64,000 nucleotides of DNA, from contig NC_067206.1 in the NCBI RefSeq assembly GCF_026262505.1, positions 13,016,205 through 13,080,204 on the forward strand. Reading direction: 5' to 3'. Positions 16,941 through 24,457 of the stretch are shown here, piece after piece. This stretch comes from Trichomonas vaginalis G3. Taxonomy: Eukaryota > Parabasalia > Trichomonadida > Trichomonadidae. Made by a program: the position numbers and the translations under genes. Below the pieces are notes generated by a model. It searched no databases. It was not told the origin of the DNA and saw only the letters and a program-made list of their open reading frames with translations. Numbering within the stretch: the stretch's first letter is position 1; each line of letters starts with the position of its first letter.

Positions 16941-18140
16941 TTAAAACCTTTCCTGTCTTAATGGATGTTTGTAAAACTTCTTCTTCACCGTGTTCGGGTC
17001 ATGGTCGTCATCATATCTTGTGAAATCAGAGATGTTGTCATACATTAAGCATATCTGTCTCAAAAGTTCTGCTATTTGAAACTGGAACGAAAGATATACA
17101 GAACTTTCATCATCTCCTAAAGTCAAGTCTGCTTTCTTAAGTATTTCTTGAATGTATGCAATGAGAACAGAGTACCTTGGAAAATATTCGAACAATATTT
17201 CATTAGCTGTTGGTTTTGGTGGTTCTTCTGGAGTTTCTGTTGTTTCAGTTCCTTCTGTAGGTTCTGTTGGAGTTTCTGCATCTCTTGACTTCAATGCTCT
17301 TGCTCTCAAAGACCTAAATGTTAGAGCACCAGGTTTTACAAAGGACTTTATAAATGCTTTAATAGTTCCTGGTAAGTTATTGTTAGCATTAAGTAAGTTC
17401 CTTATGCTTCCATCATGTACGTCCATAGCACTATGTAAAAAATCTATACTTTTCTTGTAGTCAGCAATAGACTGACTGTGATTTTTTAAAGATTTGTCAA
17501 TACCTTTAAGCCAATCTTCATGCATGTCTGATACTGAGCCAAGAATATCATTTGCTTCCTTTAGTGTATTTTGTGCTTCTCGTAAAGTATCCAATCCCGT
17601 ACGTGCATTGTTTGCTATACGTCTTACAGTATCTATTTGACTCCTTGTTTCTTGCATCCAACCAGATAAAGTTTTAATAGTATCCGAACCATTTGAAATG
17701 AAGTTCAAAGCATTTTTAACGTCATCTAAAACTTCTTCACCAAGTACTGCCCATATCTTTCCGATTTGGTATTGAAGAACTCCATATGAAGCAGCTGTTA
17801 AACCAGTATTTATAAGGTTCCATATCCATGATTTAGCAGTTTTTCCATCCTTTCCATCTTCACCATCCAAACCGTTTTCGCCTTGAGGTCCTTGTATTCC
17901 TTGTATTCCTTGTATTCCTTGTATTCCTTGTGGTCCTTGAGGTCCAGTGTCACCCTTCTCTCCTTTCAGTTCATCTTTATGTTCGTTATAATATTCTAAT
18001 GTCATAAGGTGTACATCATTACTGCTACCAGCAACGCCGAGAATTTGTTTCTCATTCATGACTAAATTCTTTAGGCATTTAATGTTGTCGTCAAATCGAA
18101 AGCTCTTTAACAATTCAATGAGAACATTTAATACTTTCAC
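16941..18140 (-). CDS. Collagen-like repeat fibre protein
   Basis: A 399-residue protein. Residues 60-101 are 14 perfect Gly-X-Y triplets (GEKGDTGPQGPQ, GIQ four times, GPQGENGLDGEDGKDGK), which should form a short collagen triple helix. After it come helical, coiled-coil-prone segments (residues 110-260, with repeated heptad-like patterns), a Pro/Thr-rich linker (TPTEPTEGTETTETPEEPPKP) and a globular end. This is a trimeric fibre architecture known from phage and giant-virus surface proteins. It lies directly upstream of the tail-fibre gene on the same strand and overlaps the next gene by one base, so the group is probably one transcript. Confidence 0.8.
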   Translation of the reverse strand: MKVLNVLIELLKSFRFDDNIKCLKNLVMNEKQILGVAGSSNDVHLMTLEYYNEHKDELKGEKGDTGPQGPQGIQGIQGIQGIQGPQGENGLDGEDGKDGKTAKSWIWNLINTGLTAASYGVLQYQIGKIWAVLGEEVLDDVKNALNFISNGSDTIKTLSGWMQETRSQIDTVRRIANNARTGLDTLREAQNTLKEANDILGSVSDMHEDWLKGIDKSLKNHSQSIADYKKSIDFLHSAMDVHDGSIRNLLNANNNLPGTIKAFIKSFVKPGALTFRSLRARALKSRDAETPTEPTEGTETTETPEEPPKPTANEILFEYFPRYSVLIAYIQEILKKADLTLGDDESSVYLSFQFQIAELLRQICLMYDNISDFTRYDDDHDPNTVKKKFYKHPLRQERF

Positions 18141-18379
18141 TATGAGGCATCTACTGTAGAATTTATATATTGCACCGTTCCATCATTTATGATGGGAACC
18201 TTGCTTGTTGTAATGAATGGGTCATAAGTGTTAAAAGTATCGAAATCAATGACTTTTTTAGTTTTTCCATCGTCAATGACTAAATCATTGCCTTCAATGG
18301 TTAAAGTTGAGTTTTCGTTTACTAGTTCATGTGCTCTTCTTGCTTCATTTGTTTCATACGCATATGCAGCAATAGTCAT
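18140..18379 (-). CDS. Small unknown protein upstream of the fibre genes
   Basis: 79 residues, not recognised, strand-rich (STLTIEGNDLVIDDGKTKKVIDF). Its stop codon overlaps the first base of the collagen-like gene, so it is likely the first gene of the fibre cluster. It may be a capping or attachment subunit; that is inference from position. The start follows a T-rich leader and is divergent from 18399. Confidence 0.55.
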   Translation of the reverse strand: MTIAAYAYETNEARRAHELVNENSTLTIEGNDLVIDDGKTKKVIDFDTFNTYDPFITTSKVPIINDGTVQYINSTVDAS

Positions 18380-18398
18380 ATTTTAATGAGAATAAAAT

Positions 18399-18686
18399 GT
18401 GTCTATTTGCAAAGTACAGACCCAACGAATACGGACAGTAAAGCTACAAACAAACTTAGGTCTTCAGAATGAAGCGCTTGCTTTCAGAGTTGTTGACTTC
18501 AATACTATCGCAACTTTTGTCATAACAGATGAAACAGATTTCATAGAGATTGAAATAGATGACAAAAGAAGTGTTATAACATTTCCTAATAGAGCTGGGT
18601 ATAGAATAGATAAAATTGCTGGAGTGTTAAATGCTCTCATAAATGAAGAAACTATTGACAACATAGATGTCGAACTCTCTTTCTGA
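18399..18686 (+). CDS. Small strand-rich unknown protein, 95 residues
   Basis: An unknown protein that contains two paired strand segments (LAFRVVDFNTIATFVITD and FIEIEIDDKRSVITFPNRAGYRI) followed by a helix (DKIAGVLNALINEE). The second segment resembles the FPxRxxxxLGF-like pattern of small Polinton virion proteins. It is the first of a plus-strand series of small genes that may be virion parts. Confidence 0.5.
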   Translation: MSICKVQTQRIRTVKLQTNLGLQNEALAFRVVDFNTIATFVITDETDFIEIEIDDKRSVITFPNRAGYRIDKIAGVLNALINEETIDNIDVELSF

Positions 18687-18842
18687 GGGAACATTGAAGT
18701 TCAGCAGCGAGAAAGATTTAAGATACCAAGATGAGTCATAGAGTACAACTTTTTTGGGTGCATACCATATGACATTTCCTTTGAAAAGTGTTGACAAAAC
18801 GACGAGATGAAAATCTGTTCCATACGTATGTTATGGTAATTT

Positions 18843-19154
18843 TTGTACGTTGAGTCAAAAATAGCTAATGTCACAGGTATTTCAGGAGTTAATAGTAAAG
18901 GTTCAGTAGAATATAAATCCTTCTGTTATGCAGTCAATTCAATGTTCATTCCAAACGTTCCTGTCATAGCAACTCATTTAGGTAAATGGGTTCGCATTAG
19001 TCCTCATAATTTGAAAGACATGCAATTCAGACTTGTTGACTTTCAAGGAGAGCCTGTAGAACTGAAGGCACCAGTGCGAATGACTGTTGAAGTTGACTTT
19101 TTAGAAAATATTAAATGCAACAGCTTACAAGAGAACTCAGAGCTAAAAATATAA
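18843..19154 (+). CDS. Small virion-like protein with FRLVDF motif, 103 residues
   Basis: Strand-rich. The C-terminal third (LKDMQFRLVDFQGEPVEL, then R.TVEVDF) matches a pattern seen at 45038-45551 in Maverick B1 (LSNIKFRITD..., ...WQFQIEK) and, as I recall, at the end of small Polinton virion proteins in animals, where the pattern is lxxLxFRlTDxxGxxv followed by a final strand. It overlaps the next gene by 40 bases. The 156-bp gap before it shows nothing I can name. Confidence 0.5.
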   Translation: MYVESKIANVTGISGVNSKGSVEYKSFCYAVNSMFIPNVPVIATHLGKWVRISPHNLKDMQFRLVDFQGEPVELKAPVRMTVEVDFLENIKCNSLQENSELKI

Positions 19155-19357
19155 AGTATGAATGTTATGTATTAGGTCATGAACTTTGGTTGTTGCTGTT
19201 TGATGAAACAAATGAGTTAGTTATGTCAGTCAAGAGAACAGAAAAATATTGTGTTAGTGAAAACTGCACCAAGTCAATAAGATTAGGTCTACATTATGAA
19301 GATGAATTCAATACTGTTGAAGAAGTTTTGGATAGATATTACAAATTGCTAACTTGA
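19115..19357 (+). CDS. Small unknown protein, 80 residues
   Basis: Not recognised. It is a compact alpha/beta sequence (KNIKYECYVLGHELWLLLFDETNELVMSVKRTEKY) with a C-terminal helix (YEDEFNTVEEVLDRYYKL). It overlaps the end of the upstream gene in another frame, typical of tightly packed viral genes. The paired GC-rich hairpins at 19375-19406 follow its stop codon. Confidence 0.5.
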   Translation: MQQLTRELRAKNIKYECYVLGHELWLLLFDETNELVMSVKRTEKYCVSENCTKSIRLGLHYEDEFNTVEEVLDRYYKLLT

Positions 19358-19374
19358 AAATTTTTTTGACTAAC

Positions 19375-19406
19375 GGCGCAAAGCGCCAAGATGGGCTCAA
19401 AGAGCC
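19375..19406. terminator. Two GC-rich mini-hairpins between convergent genes
   Basis: GGCGC-AAA-GCGCC at 19375-19387 and GGCTC-AAA-GAGCC at 19394-19406 lie between the gene ending at 19357 and the minus-strand gene ending at 19418. They could end transcripts, and they belong to the scattered mini-hairpin set. Confidence 0.45.
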
Positions 19407-19417
19407 TCCTGACTGTT

Positions 19418-20032
19418 TTAATTTACTAAAACATATTTAAGACATAATTTATAGTAAGTAGATAGTTTTGTATACTCATTTGAATATCTATACTTAAACT
19501 CAACTCCTGGAGTACCTGGTATTTCAATGATGCGGATGTTACCTATTTTCATGAATAGTGGTGTTTGACCACAGCATTCGATTTCAGGGTCGAGATAGTC
19601 AATGACAGATTGTTTCCCTGTTATTCGTGAGATAACATTTTCAAGGTCCTCCTTTGTTAGAATTATTTGGTTCTTACTTATAAGATTTGTCAAAAGCTTC
19701 TTATCGTCTTTGAGTAAAATTGTTTGGTATAACTGAAGAAGGTAATGGTCTACGTTATCTGAAGGATTTGTTTGAACATTTGTGTAAGGGTTGTCGTTGG
19801 CTTCTCTTGAAAGAACTTGGTCCAGTGGTGGATACTCTAACTTAACATCTGATGTAGCGTTAGCGTTTGAAGCTGTGTTTAAATTCACCGACTTAAGATC
19901 TGGTTCTTTTTCTTTCAAACACTCCGAACTATAGTTCTTTATGACAATATTGTTTGTCGTTCGTGAGTCAACATTTGATGTTGGTTCAATTGGAACATTA
20001 ACGGCACCAGCTAAGATGGATTTGCTTCTCAT
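19418..20032 (-). CDS. Unknown protein, 204 residues
   Basis: Not recognised. The first 90 residues are Asn/Ser/Thr-rich and probably disordered. The second half has a helical region (VDHYLLQLYQTILLKDDKKLLTNLI) and a short folded end (GNIRIIEIPGTPGVEFKYRYS). The start is the ATG after a T-rich leader with tatatgaaATG. A gene in the matching place in Maverick B1 (46280-46955) opens with a similar MRR/K start and a Pro-rich middle, so it may be a family-wide virion or packaging factor. Confidence 0.5.
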   Translation of the reverse strand: MRSKSILAGAVNVPIEPTSNVDSRTTNNIVIKNYSSECLKEKEPDLKSVNLNTASNANATSDVKLEYPPLDQVLSREANDNPYTNVQTNPSDNVDHYLLQLYQTILLKDDKKLLTNLISKNQIILTKEDLENVISRITGKQSVIDYLDPEIECCGQTPLFMKIGNIRIIEIPGTPGVEFKYRYSNEYTKLSTYYKLCLKYVLVN

Positions 20033-20057
20033 TTCATATAGAATAAAAACCTTTTAT

Positions 20058-20459
20058 ATGTATGAAATGAACAATATACTCGACAAGGGTTTGAATGTAA
20101 AGCTAACGAATGAAAATATTGTTGAATTCACTGAGACAGGTGCTGTGTATAAAGATGTAGAACTACTGAACAAAAGAGCTAAGGGAAGAAGCAGGAACAT
20201 GAACAAAGGGTGGAAGCCTATAAAAATTTATGTCAATGATGGCTCAGGAGGTTCAAACATAAAGTATGCAGAAAGTTATAGAGTTTATGTTCTCAAAGGT
20301 GAAAAGCCTTCATTTAAGAACAGCTATTCTAACGCATATCCTCAAAAGCTAACGGATGGGGAAGTGGATGATATGAATGACAGCAAAAATATTAACAGAA
20401 ATGGCGACAGAGATGCATGGAATTTGTTTACCATCAGTCAATTGAAGGTTAAACTTTAA
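20058..20459 (+). CDS. Unknown basic protein, about 133 residues
   Basis: Not recognised. I start it at the ATG at 20058, because the longer frame upstream lies inside the neighbouring minus-strand gene and 20058 follows the usual T-rich leader. It is basic and Asn-rich (LLNKRAKGRSRNMNKGWK, YVNDGSGGSNIKYAESYRVYV), with no known motif. It overlaps the packaging ATPase gene by 4 bases at its end, on the opposite strand. Confidence 0.5.
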   Translation: MYEMNNILDKGLNVKLTNENIVEFTETGAVYKDVELLNKRAKGRSRNMNKGWKPIKIYVNDGSGGSNIKYAESYRVYVLKGEKPSFKNSYSNAYPQKLTDGEVDDMNDSKNINRNGDRDAWNLFTISQLKVKL

Positions 20460-21343
20460 AACAATGTTGGTCGTTCCCATGGAATATTTTTGACTTTAAT
20501 GGTATTAGTCATGATATGAATCTCAAGGTATGAACGAGGAGAGATGAGAGACTTATATGCTTCCCAAATTTCTTCAAAAGGTAATGTTATACCTGACTGT
20601 TTCCAAATGAGTTCAATATCATAGCGTGAGAAACCTTGAAAGATAACGAAGTCAGTTATGAGACGTTTTATGTTTAAAGCTAAAAACCTCCATATTTGCA
20701 TAAGTATTGCTACAGTTAAATGGTAATGTCTGACTTTAGTAATGATGTTAGCTAATGGTGAGTCTGGTTTTGACACTAAACCTTTTCCGGCGAAGTCGTC
20801 ACAAACGAGCAGAGTGTTTGAAGGATACTTTTTGAAGGGGTATTTTGAAAGTTTTGATAGAATGTAGTTTGTAAGTCGTTTCATATCGTAAACTCCTGAG
20901 TATTGACGTAAGTGGTGTTTGTCAATAATTCTTTCCATCTCCTCAGAAGTCTTTTGCATTCCTGACTGTATGAACTCTACGATGGCATAATATTTTCTCT
21001 TACGTCGAATGTAACGTTGAAGAAATTCAATGAGTTCACTGTCTGGAACTTTAACGACAGAGGCTTGAACTTTTGACATAAATGTTTTCGCTGTTGAATC
21101 CATAGAGTCTGAAGTTGCTGATATAATGATTTGGTCATAGTAAGAGTCGTTTCCTAAACGCTCTGTTATAAGTATATGACGAATGAGGTTAAATGTCTTA
21201 CCTGAGCCCATCTTTCCACAATAGAAATACACACCATTTGAACAGAATTCATAATCTTTGCTGAAAGGAAGAATAAGAGAAGAGTTAAGTTTGTCTGTAG
21301 TTTCATTCATGTCTTCATCTACGTCATGTATTAAATGCTTCAT
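20456..21343 (-). CDS. A32/FtsK-type DNA packaging ATPase
   Basis: A 295-residue P-loop ATPase that pumps DNA into the capsid in Polintons and related viruses. Walker A is GKMGSGKT at residues 43-50; Walker B is TLLVCDD at about 177-183, followed by FAGKG. A later region (RHYHLTVAILMQIWRFL) carries the conserved Gln of the sensor segment. The length matches the family. It converges on the 133-residue gene and is divergent from 21360 across a 16-bp gap. Confidence 0.88.
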   Translation of the reverse strand: MKHLIHDVDEDMNETTDKLNSSLILPFSKDYEFCSNGVYFYCGKMGSGKTFNLIRHILITERLGNDSYYDQIIISATSDSMDSTAKTFMSKVQASVVKVPDSELIEFLQRYIRRKRKYYAIVEFIQSGMQKTSEEMERIIDKHHLRQYSGVYDMKRLTNYILSKLSKYPFKKYPSNTLLVCDDFAGKGLVSKPDSPLANIITKVRHYHLTVAILMQIWRFLALNIKRLITDFVIFQGFSRYDIELIWKQSGITLPFEEIWEAYKSLISPRSYLEIHIMTNTIKVKNIPWERPTLF

Positions 21344-21359
21344 TTTATCTCCATTAAAA

Positions 21360-21872
21360 ATGCAAGTCAGAAATATTCAGAACATAGCACCGAGTCTAAC
21401 TGACAAGAGTATAAAGATATACTATGAACATGTTATGATGAAACCAACCAAAATTCAAGAAAGTCAGTATACTTATGAATATCCAAGACACTGGGTAGAG
21501 TATGTAGGAGGTGAGAAAGCTATTGAAATCAGACAGGTTCGAAGTATTCCAGCAGGAAGAACAATATTATTGAAGAACTTTAATGTTTTGAGATATAATG
21601 ATGAAACAAAGAAGCAAGATAGTTTCCCTGTTGCTGTGTATGTGAACCTAGACACAGGAGATGACATGAAAGTTTTTAATACAAAGCTTCAAACGGTAGT
21701 GAGAGAACAACTGACTGCGGAAGGGCATCCATTACCTTCAGAAGTTACCATAGCATATAATTTTGAAACAAATGCAATAGATTTTAAAGTCATCTCTGCA
21801 AAGAAGTCAGGTTTTACATTTAATGAAGCAGATGTATATTCGAATGAAAACTTCAAAGCTATTGCATGGTGA
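21360..21872 (+). CDS. Unknown virion-like protein, about 170 residues
   Basis: I start it at the ATG at 21360 (MQVRNIQNIAPSL), since the longer frame reads back through the ATPase gene. It is strand-rich with an opening helix-free region (YTYEYPRHWVEYVGGEKAIEIRQ) and a later TVVREQLTAEGHPLPSEVTIAYNF. The pattern of an N-terminal arm followed by a barrel-like domain could suit a small capsid or penton-associated protein, but no motif is firm. It heads a tight plus-strand group running to 22994. Confidence 0.5.
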   Translation: MQVRNIQNIAPSLTDKSIKIYYEHVMMKPTKIQESQYTYEYPRHWVEYVGGEKAIEIRQVRSIPAGRTILLKNFNVLRYNDETKKQDSFPVAVYVNLDTGDDMKVFNTKLQTVVREQLTAEGHPLPSEVTIAYNFETNAIDFKVISAKKSGFTFNEADVYSNENFKAIAW

Positions 21873-21920
21873 GATAATGACGATTGCTTTAAGAAAATAT
21901 TTAAATTCAGTGACTCAACG

Positions 21921-22241
21921 ATGTCAATAGATGACCTTCGTGGAATGTTACCATCGACGTTTACAGTAGAAGGTTCAGCAGGATTGCTTACAAGATTGTC
22001 AATTGGTGGTATTTGGTCTCGTGAGAACATTGTTATAAAATCCAGTATAAGTGAATTTGCTGAAGAATCTATATTATGTCTTTCAAACTATATGTATTCA
22101 CCGCCAAAGCATTATAGTATAACAAACTTTGTCAGTAAGTTTAACATAAGACTTGTCGAACCTTCTACAATGAAAGATGTTGTGCTACCCAAAGACGGAA
22201 AGGATGGACTCATTATTGAGATGATTTTAATAGCATATTAA
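21921..22241 (+). CDS. Unknown protein, 106 residues
   Basis: Not recognised. It opens with MSIDDLRGMLPS and contains GSAGLLTRLSIGGIWSREN and a strand-rich C-terminal half (NFVSKFNIRLVEPS, IIEMILIAY). It is in the same cluster as its neighbours and abuts the next gene without a gap, so translation coupling or a shared transcript is likely. The C-terminal strand pattern is like that of the other small virion-like proteins here. Confidence 0.5.
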   Translation: MSIDDLRGMLPSTFTVEGSAGLLTRLSIGGIWSRENIVIKSSISEFAEESILCLSNYMYSPPKHYSITNFVSKFNIRLVEPSTMKDVVLPKDGKDGLIIEMILIAY

Positions 22242-22466
22242 ATGAGCTTGTTCTTGAAGGTCATTCATGATGAAATAACTGTTGTAGAAGATGTTAGCAA
22301 TTGTTCAGACATTTTGAAGCGTATAGATGATATAAGAAATAAGTTAGATAGACCGCAAAGCGGTGAGGGCGAAGCCAGTGAGAACGCTTATATTTCATTG
22401 ACTTTCTCCAGTAACGAGAACTTTTATGAGATAATATTGAAGAGAGATGATTTTAATATGGGGTAA
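22242..22466 (+). CDS. Unknown protein, 74 residues
   Basis: Small and acidic, with no known motif. It starts on the base after the previous stop codon and its own stop is directly followed by the next ATG, so three genes are packed end to end. A mini-hairpin pair at 22353-22376 lies in frame and encodes a PQSGEGEAS segment. Confidence 0.5.
   Translation: MSLFLKVIHDEITVVEDVSNCSDILKRIDDIRNKLDRPQSGEGEASENAYISLTFSSNENFYEIILKRDDFNMG
22353..22376. repeat. Mini-hairpin pair inside a gene
   Basis: CCGC-AAA-GCGG at 22353-22363 and GGC-GAA-GCC at 22368-22376, GC-rich and in frame inside the 74-residue gene. Confidence 0.45.
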
Positions 22467-22994
22467 ATGGTAGCTTGGGCAGCTTTAGGCGCAATGGGAA
22501 CAAAAGCATTAGCATTTGGAGCAAAAGCACTTGGAGCTTATGACGCAGTAAATAAAATGAGTGGAGGAAGGGTTTCAAAGACATTAGATGCAAATAAAGG
22601 AAAGATTGGAGGCTGGGTTGCAAAGAAGTTAAGATTAAATAAAATGGGGCTCATAAATAAAGCATCCAATTTGGTTGCGACTGAGTCAGAAAATGCTTTA
22701 GGAAAGGACGATGAGTTTGCAAAACACGCAAAAGACTTTAATGACCAGATGAAAGGTGAAACAATGCATTTAAATAGAGTCGATGGAACTAAAGAAAATG
22801 TTTCTTCTCCACCAGTAGTTCTTCCATACGGACCTTATGGAATGTATGGAAACCCTTATGAACGACCATTTGACCCATTGACTGGTGGAAGTAACTGGTA
22901 TCATTACGGCCGAAGAAGAAAGACAGTCAAGTTGGAGACAGACGTGAAGAAAGCAACTAAAAAGAAACCAAGGAAGAGAGTTATAAAGCAATGA
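22467..22994 (+). CDS. Amphipathic/basic virion core-like protein, 175 residues
   Basis: Not assigned to a family. Residues 1-35 are Ala/Gly-rich and hydrophobic (LGAMGTKALAFGAKALGAY), able to insert in or disturb a membrane. The middle holds a Gly/Tyr/Pro-rich patch (YGPYGMYGNPYERPF), and the last 30 residues are extremely basic (KKATKKKPRKRVIKQ). That layout recalls adenovirus-type internal proteins that carry a membrane-active helix and bind DNA; this is an analogy from composition only. It is the last gene before the right terminal repeat. Confidence 0.5.
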   Translation: MVAWAALGAMGTKALAFGAKALGAYDAVNKMSGGRVSKTLDANKGKIGGWVAKKLRLNKMGLINKASNLVATESENALGKDDEFAKHAKDFNDQMKGETMHLNRVDGTKENVSSPPVVLPYGPYGMYGNPYERPFDPLTGGSNWYHYGRRRKTVKLETDVKKATKKKPRKRVIKQ

Positions 22995-23129
22995 ATTCAA
23001 CAGGGTGAAAAACCAGGTGAAAAAAGAGGTGAGATTTCACCACTTCACCTAAATTTATTTTTGTGCTATGTTTTCATACGTGTGAGGGTGGTGATATCAT
23101 TTATTTTTAAGTTTATTTTTAAGTTTATT

Positions 23130-23180
23130 TTTATATAAATGACGAAAACTATTGAGATAACAAACTACAACGGTCATGAG
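23130..23180 (+). repeat. Extra copy of a terminal-gene start at the repeat's inner edge
   Basis: About 50 bp, including the TTTTTATATAAATG leader and the first 14 codons of the 108-residue terminal gene, are repeated here directly next to the inner edge of the right terminal repeat (genuine copy at 23888-23940). It suggests template switching or gene conversion at the repeat boundary. Confidence 0.7.
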
Positions 23181-23287
23181 CTGCACAATGGCAAAGAGCA
23201 GTCTCACCAAGGTTAGGTGTTCCACCAGCTCCTGTCAAAAATAGCATTTGGTCAAGTCCTTATATAAGATATGGTCTCCCACTAGGT

Positions 23288-23557
23288 TTGCTAGCTACAG
23301 CAGGAGCAGTTATGATGTTGAAAAGAAATAAAGCAAATGTTGTAAATAATACTGAAGTAGCTGAAGTTAAACAAACTCCAACACCTTCGCCAAAACCAAC
23401 GTCAAAACCAACGCCTTCACAAGCAAAACCTTCAATGACTCCTGAACCTATGGAAGTACAAACTCCTATTCAAAAGTCAACTCCTAAACCGACTCCAACA
23501 TTTAAACCAGAACCTACTCCTCAAATAAATCGTAAAACTCCTGCGTTTCCTTACTGA
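23288..23557 (+). CDS. Terminal-repeat copy of the Pro/Thr-rich membrane protein gene
   Basis: This is the part of the 3676-4146 gene that lies inside the terminal repeat, with the membrane segment and the PTPSPKPTSKPTPS tail. The open frame is the 89 residues from the Met in the membrane segment. The inner edge of the repeat falls inside the gene, so only the other end of the element carries all of it. Whether this copy is expressed is unknown. Confidence 0.5.
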   Translation: MLATAGAVMMLKRNKANVVNNTEVAEVKQTPTPSPKPTSKPTPSQAKPSMTPEPMEVQTPIQKSTPKPTPTFKPEPTPQINRKTPAFPY

Positions 23558-23598
23558 AAAAAAATAACGTTATTTTTATTTAATATTAAAATTTTTAT

Positions 23599-23850
23599 TT
23601 GATTGAAATGACGACTAAAGTCACTGAAGCAATGAAACAAAAGTTTTTGGTAGAATACATTAAATCAGGAACTATTCCAGAAGGTTTTTACATTCATACT
23701 ATGAAGGATGGTAGAGTTCAGTTTAGAAAGATAAAGCAACCATTAGATAAAGAAGGAATTTTGAGAAAGATTAAACTTCATGAGGACAACATTGCTGAAC
23801 TTAAGAAGAAGTTAGAAGAGTTGGAGAAAGCAGATGACAGTGAGGAATAA
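23599..23850 (+). CDS. Terminal-repeat coiled-coil protein, second copy
   Basis: Identical in protein sequence to the 83-residue product at 3383-3634: basic N-terminal part and a short charged coiled coil. It points outward toward the element end, as does the other copy. Confidence 0.65.
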   Translation: MIEMTTKVTEAMKQKFLVEYIKSGTIPEGFYIHTMKDGRVQFRKIKQPLDKEGILRKIKLHEDNIAELKKKLEELEKADDSEE

Positions 23851-23898
23851 AATATTTCATTAGTTTTATTTTTACTGAAAATTTTTATTTTTATATAA

Positions 23899-24225
23899 AT
23901 GACGAAAACTATTGAGATAACAAACTACAACGGTCATGAGTTCAAGAACTTGTTCTTCGTTCCTCGTGAAAATACATTTTATCAGATACGAGGGAGAAAG
24001 GGTAAAGTTAGTTTGAGCGTTTATGACAACAAACATAATGGGAGATATATAAAAGCAATAGATACAAACGGTAAGCGTGTTTCATTAGCTTTGTCAAAAC
24101 TTACATACATTTATTTTGACAGTGACTTTGACTCTGACGATTGGAGTGACAGCAGCGATACTGAAGAATATGAACTATTGTGTGAAGCACAGCAATGGGA
24201 AGCGCTGCAATACTTTTGTAAATGA
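23899..24225 (+). CDS. Terminal-repeat acidic-tail protein, second copy
   Basis: A 108-residue copy of the product at 3008-3334, nearly identical. It is preceded by aatttttatttttatataaATG, the clearest form of the element's start-proximal promoter-like leader, and followed directly by the 12-bp iteron array. Confidence 0.65.
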   Translation: MTKTIEITNYNGHEFKNLFFVPRENTFYQIRGRKGKVSLSVYDNKHNGRYIKAIDTNGKRVSLALSKLTYIYFDSDFDSDDWSDSSDTEEYELLCEAQQWEALQYFCK

Positions 24226-24297
24226 GAACATTAGTGGGAACGTTAGTGAGAACGTTTATTTTTTCATTAGTGAAGTCGTTAGCGAAAATGTTAGTGA
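24226..24297 (+). repeat. 12-bp iteron array in the right terminal repeat
   Basis: Six contiguous 12-bp units (GAACATTAGTGG, GAACGTTAGTGA, then four drifted units, last AAATGTTAGTGA), ending about 155 bp from the element end. Confidence 0.6.
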
Positions 24298-24452
24298 GGT
24301 GAAGTGGTTGGCGGCTTTATAAATATTTAAGGTTAAGTTAGTGTTGTCGTTTGTGTTGTAAAATATACGTTAGCGGTTTTATAAAGTGTCAAACCGTTAT
24401 CTTGGGTAAGGTGGAACGCAATGCCGCCGTACCCAAGATAGGGATACTAACT

Positions 24453-24457
24453 CACGT
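24453..24457. repeat. Target site duplication of Maverick A, right copy
   Basis: cacgt, matching 2776-2780. Confidence 0.85.

Larger units (their letters stand above)
2781..24452. mobile_element. Maverick/Polinton A, nearly complete, young
   Basis: A 21,672-bp virus-like element beginning with AG and ending with CT, bounded by 1275-bp terminal inverted repeats and a 5-bp target duplication (cacgt). Its parts are: duplicated terminal-repeat genes, a double jelly-roll capsid protein, a possible minor capsid protein, protein-primed family B polymerase, two KilA-N genes, retroviral-type integrase, fibre and collagen-like genes, A32-type packaging ATPase and a set of small unknown genes. The two terminal repeats have the same length and only a handful of differences (I saw at least four), so the insertion is young. 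It looks largely whole with about three or four breaks. It landed in the transposase-USP gene. I did not find a recognisable maturation protease. Confidence 0.95.
23178..24452. repeat. Right terminal inverted repeat of Maverick A
   Basis: Mirror of 2781-4055, the same 1275-bp length, ending ...ggatactaact at the cacgt target duplication. Only a handful of differences were seen between the two copies. Confidence 0.92.

Noticed and set aside
15272-18140. Fibre and collagen genes considered as bacterial or prophage contamination
   Set aside because: They lie between integrase and virion genes of an element with matching terminal repeats and a target duplication, share its base composition and leaders, and a related fibre occurs in Maverick B1.
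19941-20057. Longer start for the gene ending at 20459
   Set aside because: The extra 39 codons lie antisense within the 204-residue gene. The ATG at 20058 follows the usual leader.
21258-21359. Longer start for the gene ending at 21872
   Set aside because: It reads back through the start of the packaging ATPase gene on the other strand. The ATG at 21360 is preferred.
2781-24452. A separate maturation protease gene in Maverick A
   Set aside because: I looked for an adenovirus-type Cys protease signature in the unassigned genes and found none that I could defend.
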